Positions 4,883 through 9,443 of a stretch of 9,443 bases of DNA are shown here, in pieces. Position 1 is the first letter of the stretch; every line of letters starts with the position of its first letter. The notes beneath the pieces were generated by a model. That model was not told where the DNA came from and searched no databases. It saw only the letters and a list, made by a program, of their open reading frames with translations. A program made the position numbers and the translations under genes. This DNA is from Methanomassiliicoccaceae archaeon UBA537 (GTDB taxonomy: Archaea; Thermoplasmatota; Thermoplasmata; Methanomassiliicoccales; Methanomethylophilaceae): the NCBI GenBank assembly GCA_002504495.1, contig DATC01000134.1, positions 1 through 9,443 on the forward strand. The letters are read 5' to 3'.

Positions 4883-7800
4883 TCATCCTTTCTTCCTGCG
4901 CTCTCTTATCGAACTTGTCATGTCGGACAGGTCCGACATCCTCTCGTTCCAGCCGGAGACGCTCTTGGAATCGAATATATCCACGGATCCGCCCTGGTAT
5001 TCGCCTTCTCCGGCACGATCCTCCAGATCCGATTCTATCTCCAGATACGCATCCTTCAGAATCCCCAGGGTCTCCTCATCGGTATCCCAGAGTCCTCTGG
5101 AGTTCGCCTCCAGCAGACGACGAGACATCTCCTCCAGCGCATACGGATTGTTCTCCTGGAAGAACTCCTTCATCTCCTCGTCCTTCAGGAACGTCTCCAC
5201 GGCCTGATCGAACAGCCATGGATCCACCTCGTGCGTGGTGGCCTGCCAGCCGAACAGACGGGTTATGCGCTTCGCGATGTCGTTGGCGCCCTTGTATCCG
5301 TGCTCCTTCATGGCTGCGATCCATTCCGGATTGAACGTCTTCGTGCGCATTATCCTGCGGATCTCCTCCGACAGGGTCCCTATCGTCAGACTGCGCGGAT
5401 CCCTTGTGTCGCCGTAGTAGGACTTGACATCCTTTCCGGACAAGTAACGGGATGCGGAGATCATGCCGCCGATGTTGCTGAACCTGCAGCTGCACGACAG
5501 GAGGTCCGTCTCATCCGAGGCCGATCTGTCGAACACGATGTCGTTCCGGGACAGGACCGTGGCGAACTGCCTGGGCATCGGCTCCCCCTTCCTCTTGCCT
5601 CCGTATCCGTGGCCTTTGACCTTCACGAATATGTCGGCGAGATCCTTGTCCTCCTTCCATGCGCTGGCGAACACGGCCAGGTTGACGCCGGAGGTGTATG
5701 TTCCCGGAGGCGCACCGAACATGCGCGCATTGGCTTCATCCTCCGTCATGCCCTGTTCGATAGACTCGAGGCTGTGCTTCCTGACATAGTTGTCATCGGA
5801 CGACTCGTCCAATGAAGCCACGGCGTTGACGACCTCGTCGATGAAATCGATCGCGTTCATCATGTTGTCGCGGAGGATGCAGGAGACATTGATCGACACA
5901 TCGATCCTGGGCCTCCCCAGCTCCTCCACTGGGATTATCCTGAACGTTCTGACACGGCCGTCGGGCTCCCAGATCGGCTCGGCGCCCATGAGGTACATGA
6001 TCTCGGACATCGTCTCGCCGCCTGTCGCGATGAGCTCGCCCATCGTCCAGAAGAGCCCTATGCTCTCGGGGATCCTTCCGTCCTCCTCCACGAACTTGGC
6101 CACTGTCTCGTCGGCGATGCGGCACCCTACCGTCCAGGCGGTCTTCGACGGCACGGAATAGGGGTCCATGGCGTAGAAGTTCCTTCCTGTGGGCATGATA
6201 TCGTAGCGTCCGCGCGTTATGTATCCCGAAGGACCCGGCGATATGTATCCGCCGTCGTACCCGTTCATCAAGGAGCCGACCTCGTCCGACGAATCTATGC
6301 GGGAGCGGATATCCTCTATCATATCGACGAACTTGGCGAAGGCGCTCGGTTCCGAGGCATCCAGGCCCATGCTCTTCAGAACCGATTCCGCATCCGAACC
6401 GCCCAGGATACCCTTCGTGAACTCCCTGGCGAGCTCGTCTATGTCCTCGATCAGCATGCCGTACGACCTGCCGGAGTCCGGATCGATGCGCCCCTGATCA
6501 CGATACAGCTCCGAGAGATCGTACCCGATCGAATCGGCTATGCTGTCTCTCAGGGAATCGTGCTCCTCCCCGTACCTGACGATCGAGAACACCGCATCGA
6601 CCAGATCCTCTCCCTCGGGCATCCTTCCGAATATGTGCATCCCCTTGTTCATCTGGGAGTTGCGTATCACCGAGAGGGCCTCGTGGCATAGACGGACGCA
6701 TTCCTCCAGAGAGGCGTCCTCGTCGAGACCCAGGTCGTCCATCTTGGCTTCCGCGGCCTTGTCGATTATCTTGCGTCTCAGCTCGTCCGCGTGCGTCGGA
6801 TCGTTGCGAGCGGTCCCGTACTCCGAAAGAAGGCCGTCCAGCTCCGCATACGGACCGTAGAGGTTCACCCCCACCATGAGGTGCTGCATATGGTCCACCA
6901 GAGTGGCGTACGACCTGCGCTTAGCGACGAGTCCCTCCGACGGGTTGTCGGAGTTGTATATGTAGAGATGGGGAACGTTGCGCATGCAGATGTCGGGATA
7001 GCAGTCCCCTGTCATCCCTATGCCCTTGCCCGGCGTCCATTCCATGCTGCCGTGCGTCCCCGTATGCATGATGACGTCGGCGCCCCAGACGTCCGCATAG
7101 TAATGGTATGTGGCGAGATACTGATGCGTCGGAGGACATGCGGGATCGTGCAGGATCTTGCACACCTGCCCGTCGCAGCGCGTCCCGAAGCATCCGCGCT
7201 TCGGCTGGACAGCGACGACGACGTTCCCGAAGGAGACACCGGTTATCAGGATGCTCCCTCCGAGGACCATTCCCTCTCCGGGAGGGACGCCCCATGTCGA
7301 TATGACGTCGTTCCTGGTCTTCTCGGACAAGGTGGAGAAGTACGCCTCGTATTCCGGCAGATCCATCTCATGGATCACTCCGCCGTGCTTCTTCATCTCC
7401 ACGGCGGTCGTCCATCTGAATTCCGAGAGCGCCTTCGAATCTAGGATGCGGGATATCAGCTCCTTTCCGTCGGAGGGGGGATCGACTGCGTAGCCCTCCT
7501 CCTTCATGCGCTTCATTATGCCTGCGACGCTCTCCAGGGTATCGAGACCCGCCGCATTCCCCACATTCGCCTCCACTCCGTTGCAGGGGTAGTTGTTCAG
7601 GAAGATGACCGCCTTCTTCTCGCTATTGGGCTTCCTGCGGAGCCTCACCATTTTGGACAGCCTTCCGGCGAACATCCTGCGACGGTCCTCTATCGAGACC
7701 CTCTCCTTGTCCTCCCCTCTGACATGCCCTATATCCGAGCCTATGACCACGGGCTCGATTATCCCCTCGAACTCCGGGAACGCCACCTGCCATGTTATGT

Positions 7801-9443
7801 CGGAGGTGAGTCCGATCGACTCGCGCCACTCCTCCTCCGAGAAGCGGGCCATCACGACCGGCTGGTATATGGGGACGTTGAGCTCCTTGAGAAGCTCCAG
7901 GGAGTCGGGGTCCTGGGGGTCGCACGTCATGCTGCTCCCTATGAACCCCGTGGACAGCTTCACCATAGCATCCACGATAGGCCTTCCGTCCTTCATGAAG
8001 TACTCGCGTATGGCTTCACCGTGGCTGATGGCTCCGAAATCGGGCTTCTTCGAGAACGAGACGAACACTAGCACGGGATTGATGCCCAGACTTATCAGAT
8101 CCGAGCAGAGCTCCCTCTCGATCCTCAGGCCGTCCATGAAGAACATGGGCCTGGACGCGATTATCCCGACGAACGGCTTGGACGGATCGATGCCGCACGA
8201 TCCGATGTACCGATCCGTCGAGTCGTACACCGTTCCGGAGACAGGGTCGACGACGCCCTGCCAAGGGACCTTCACCAGAGGAAGAGGCTCCCCGTCCTTC
8301 CATCCGAGCCCCTTCTCTATGGCGTCGAACATCCTCACGAAGTTCTCGTCGCCGCTCTCCTGCATGTACTCGAAGGCCCTGATGGCGAGACCGTGATCCA
8401 CGGATGTAAGGGTCCATTTGCCGGGATCGTTTCCGAAAGCGATTATCCTCATGGAGTCCTTTATCGGAAGCACCGCGGCCTCCATGTCGGAGCAGAACTG
8501 GGAGTTCTGCATGTAGACTATCGTGGCATCGCATCCCCTCATCATGGACACCACCTCGTCCATGTCCATCCCCGTGTCGTAGTATCTCGACGGCTTGAAT
8601 ATCTCCAGATCGACATCCAGCCTGTCGCGTATGCGCTCAAGAATCGGCAGATGGCTCTGCCAGAGCATGACCAGTATCTTCTTCCTGTCTCCCATGATAT
8701 CACCGTAAACGATTGCGGATCGTCGATCCAGCAGTTTCAAAGCGGACTCCACCGATGATGAAAGCCTGTCCGCGTTCAGGTCCTCGAGGAGGATGTATGC
8801 GGAACCCATCAGGGCCGCGAGCTCCACGGCCTTTCCGAAACGTACCAGTCCTGTCTCCGTATCCACCACTATGGTCCGGATGCCGGATTCGCGTACGACC
8901 TCCGCAGCATCCTTCAACGCATCAGATGCCGATGAGGAGCCTCCTCCCACGTTGCCACGCCCGTCGGTCAGAACGACCATGACGGGCTCCATGCCGGCCT
9001 CCGCATCCCTGCAAAGGACCTGATATCCTTTCCTGAGCCCTTCGTTGAGCGGGGTACGGCCGCCTGTCGGGATGTCCGCGAGGGCGCGGTACGCCGTGAA
9101 GACGCTTCTCGTGGGGGGAAGGACGACATCCGCGTCCTTTCCTCTGAATACGACGAGCCCCACCATGTCCCTGCGCCGATACGAATCGTACAGCATGGAC
9201 AGTATGGCCCCCTTGACGGCGACCATCCTGCTCTGCGCGCCCATGGATCCGGAGCCGTCTACGACGAAGAGTATGGTGGTCGATTTGCGCCTCACGCGGA
9301 CCTTCTCCTTCAGATCCTCGTCGCGCAGGGCTATGGCGAGCCCGTTGTGCTCCCTGACGATCTGATACGGGGCCGCCGCACGGATGCTGGCGATAAGGGC
9401 CACGTCCCTCGCCTTCCCTTTGGGGACGGCATAGCCGATGGTG
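4883..9443 (-). CDS. cobN: ChlD-type VWA domain joined to cobaltochelatase CobN (5' end outside window)
   Basis: One open frame runs from beyond the right edge to TGA at 4885-4883. Residues are numbered from a GTG at 9403; this is not a true start, since the frame continues upstream with PKGKARDVA, normal ChlD sequence. Residues about 1-230 are the C-terminal part of a Mg-chelatase ChlD/BchD subunit: RAAAPYQ, MIDAS motif DGSGS (49-53), GGRTPLN (T117), LTDGRGN (D147), and the VDTETGLVRFG tail. From M237 there follow about 1270 residues of CobN, a full-length chelatase large subunit. It contains GTHGSMEWTPGK (782-793), the NPSEG and AKRRSYATLVDHM segments, FGAPPGTYTSGVN, and FNPEWIAAMKEHGYKG with FGWQATT near the C-terminus. 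CobN subunits insert cobalt into a tetrapyrrole using ATP hydrolysed by the ChlI/ChlD AAA+ ring. Joining the VWA partner to CobN is unusual; an in-frame ATG at 8695, preceded by GGTGA, could instead start a separate CobN. Substrate and metal in methanogens are not settled. Confidence 0.88.
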   Translation of the reverse strand, partial: TIGYAVPKGKARDVALIASIRAAAPYQIVREHNGLAIALRDEDLKEKVRVRRKSTTILFVVDGSGSMGAQSRMVAVKGAILSMLYDSYRRRDMVGLVVFRGKDADVVLPPTRSVFTAYRALADIPTGGRTPLNEGLRKGYQVLCRDAEAGMEPVMVVLTDGRGNVGGGSSSASDALKDAAEVVRESGIRTIVVDTETGLVRFGKAVELAALMGSAYILLEDLNADRLSSSVESALKLLDRRSAIVYGDIMGDRKKILVMLWQSHLPILERIRDRLDVDLEIFKPSRYYDTGMDMDEVVSMMRGCDATIVYMQNSQFCSDMEAAVLPIKDSMRIIAFGNDPGKWTLTSVDHGLAIRAFEYMQESGDENFVRMFDAIEKGLGWKDGEPLPLVKVPWQGVVDPVSGTVYDSTDRYIGSCGIDPSKPFVGIIASRPMFFMDGLRIERELCSDLISLGINPVLVFVSFSKKPDFGAISHGEAIREYFMKDGRPIVDAMVKLSTGFIGSSMTCDPQDPDSLELLKELNVPIYQPVVMARFSEEEWRESIGLTSDITWQVAFPEFEGIIEPVVIGSDIGHVRGEDKERVSIEDRRRMFAGRLSKMVRLRRKPNSEKKAVIFLNNYPCNGVEANVGNAAGLDTLESVAGIMKRMKEEGYAVDPPSDGKELISRILDSKALSEFRWTTAVEMKKHGGVIHEMDLPEYEAYFSTLSEKTRNDVISTWGVPPGEGMVLGGSILITGVSFGNVVVAVQPKRGCFGTRCDGQVCKILHDPACPPTHQYLATYHYYADVWGADVIMHTGTHGSMEWTPGKGIGMTGDCYPDICMRNVPHLYIYNSDNPSEGLVAKRRSYATLVDHMQHLMVGVNLYGPYAELDGLLSEYGTARNDPTHADELRRKIIDKAAEAKMDDLGLDEDASLEECVRLCHEALSVIRNSQMNKGMHIFGRMPEGEDLVDAVFSIVRYGEEHDSLRDSIADSIGYDLSELYRDQGRIDPDSGRSYGMLIEDIDELAREFTKGILGGSDAESVLKSMGLDASEPSAFAKFVDMIEDIRSRIDSSDEVGSLMNGYDGGYISPGPSGYITRGRYDIMPTGRNFYAMDPYSVPSKTAWTVGCRIADETVAKFVEEDGRIPESIGLFWTMGELIATGGETMSEIMYLMGAEPIWEPDGRVRTFRIIPVEELGRPRIDVSINVSCILRDNMMNAIDFIDEVVNAVASLDESSDDNYVRKHSLESIEQGMTEDEANARMFGAPPGTYTSGVNLAVFASAWKEDKDLADIFVKVKGHGYGGKRKGEPMPRQFATVLSRNDIVFDRSASDETDLLSCSCRFSNIGGMISASRYLSGKDVKSYYGDTRDPRSLTIGTLSEEIRRIMRTKTFNPEWIAAMKEHGYKGANDIAKRITRLFGWQATTHEVDPWLFDQAVETFLKDEEMKEFFQENNPYALEEMSRRLLEANSRGLWDTDEETLGILKDAYLEIESDLEDRAGEGEYQGGSVDIFDSKSVSGWNERMSDLSDMTSSIRERRKKG

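Noticed and set aside
4853..5815. 320-residue plus-strand open frame opposite CobN
   Set aside because: It is antisense to conserved CobN motifs and begins inside the CobN 3' hairpin; nothing in its sequence is recognisable.
9401..9403. GTG at 9403 as the start of the chelatase gene
   Set aside because: The frame continues upstream to the window edge with PKGKARDVA, which matches ChlD sequence preceding the VWA domain. The GTG is an internal valine codon.

Overview
The window looks like a piece of a methylotrophic methanogenic archaeon of the Methanomassiliicoccales type. This is inferred from gene content, not from any database search. The signs are an archaeal lipid enzyme tail (glycerol-1-phosphate dehydrogenase), a UPF0179 protein, an HTH_10 (bacterio-opsin-activator type) regulator, a methanogen corrinoid protein with its methylcobamide:coenzyme M methyltransferase, and a methanogen-type CobN. 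TATA-box promoters and strong Shine-Dalgarno sites appear in GC-rich DNA with dense, overlapping genes. I see no rRNA, tRNA, CRISPR array, insertion sequence or phage gene.

Layout. 1-156: 3' end of a probable egsA. 153-602: UPF0179 cysteine-rich protein, with its start codon overlapping the egsA stop. 578 to about 1250: HTH_10 regulator overlapping the end of UPF0179; its reading frame has no stop codon where the protein should end. 1256-1282: palindromic operator plus TATA box. 1347-2654: 12-helix MFS transporter. 2655-2983: regulatory intergenic region holding a GC-rich hairpin, one TATA box with an adjacent palindrome, a tandem repeat, and a second copy of the same operator and TATA module. 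2984-3637 and 3634-4665: corrinoid protein and UroD-fold methyltransferase, overlapping by ATGA. 4666-4882: hairpin-rich gap between convergent genes. 4883-9443, minus strand: a long reading frame joining a ChlD-type VWA domain to a complete CobN chelatase, still open at the right edge.

How the genes may work together. The corrinoid protein and methyltransferase form a compact two-gene methyl-transfer unit that would pass methyl groups to coenzyme M for methanogenesis. No separate substrate-specific methyltransferase is present, which recalls the two-component MtsA/MtsB methylthiol system of Methanosarcina. The MFS gene and this operon each have an identical 14-base operator core with exactly the same spacing to the TATA box. 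They are therefore probably one regulon, and the transporter may import the methylated substrate or a related compound. The chelatase on the other strand inserts metal into a tetrapyrrole, plausibly cobalt for the corrinoid cofactor that the methyltransferase system needs. That link is inferred from proximity only.
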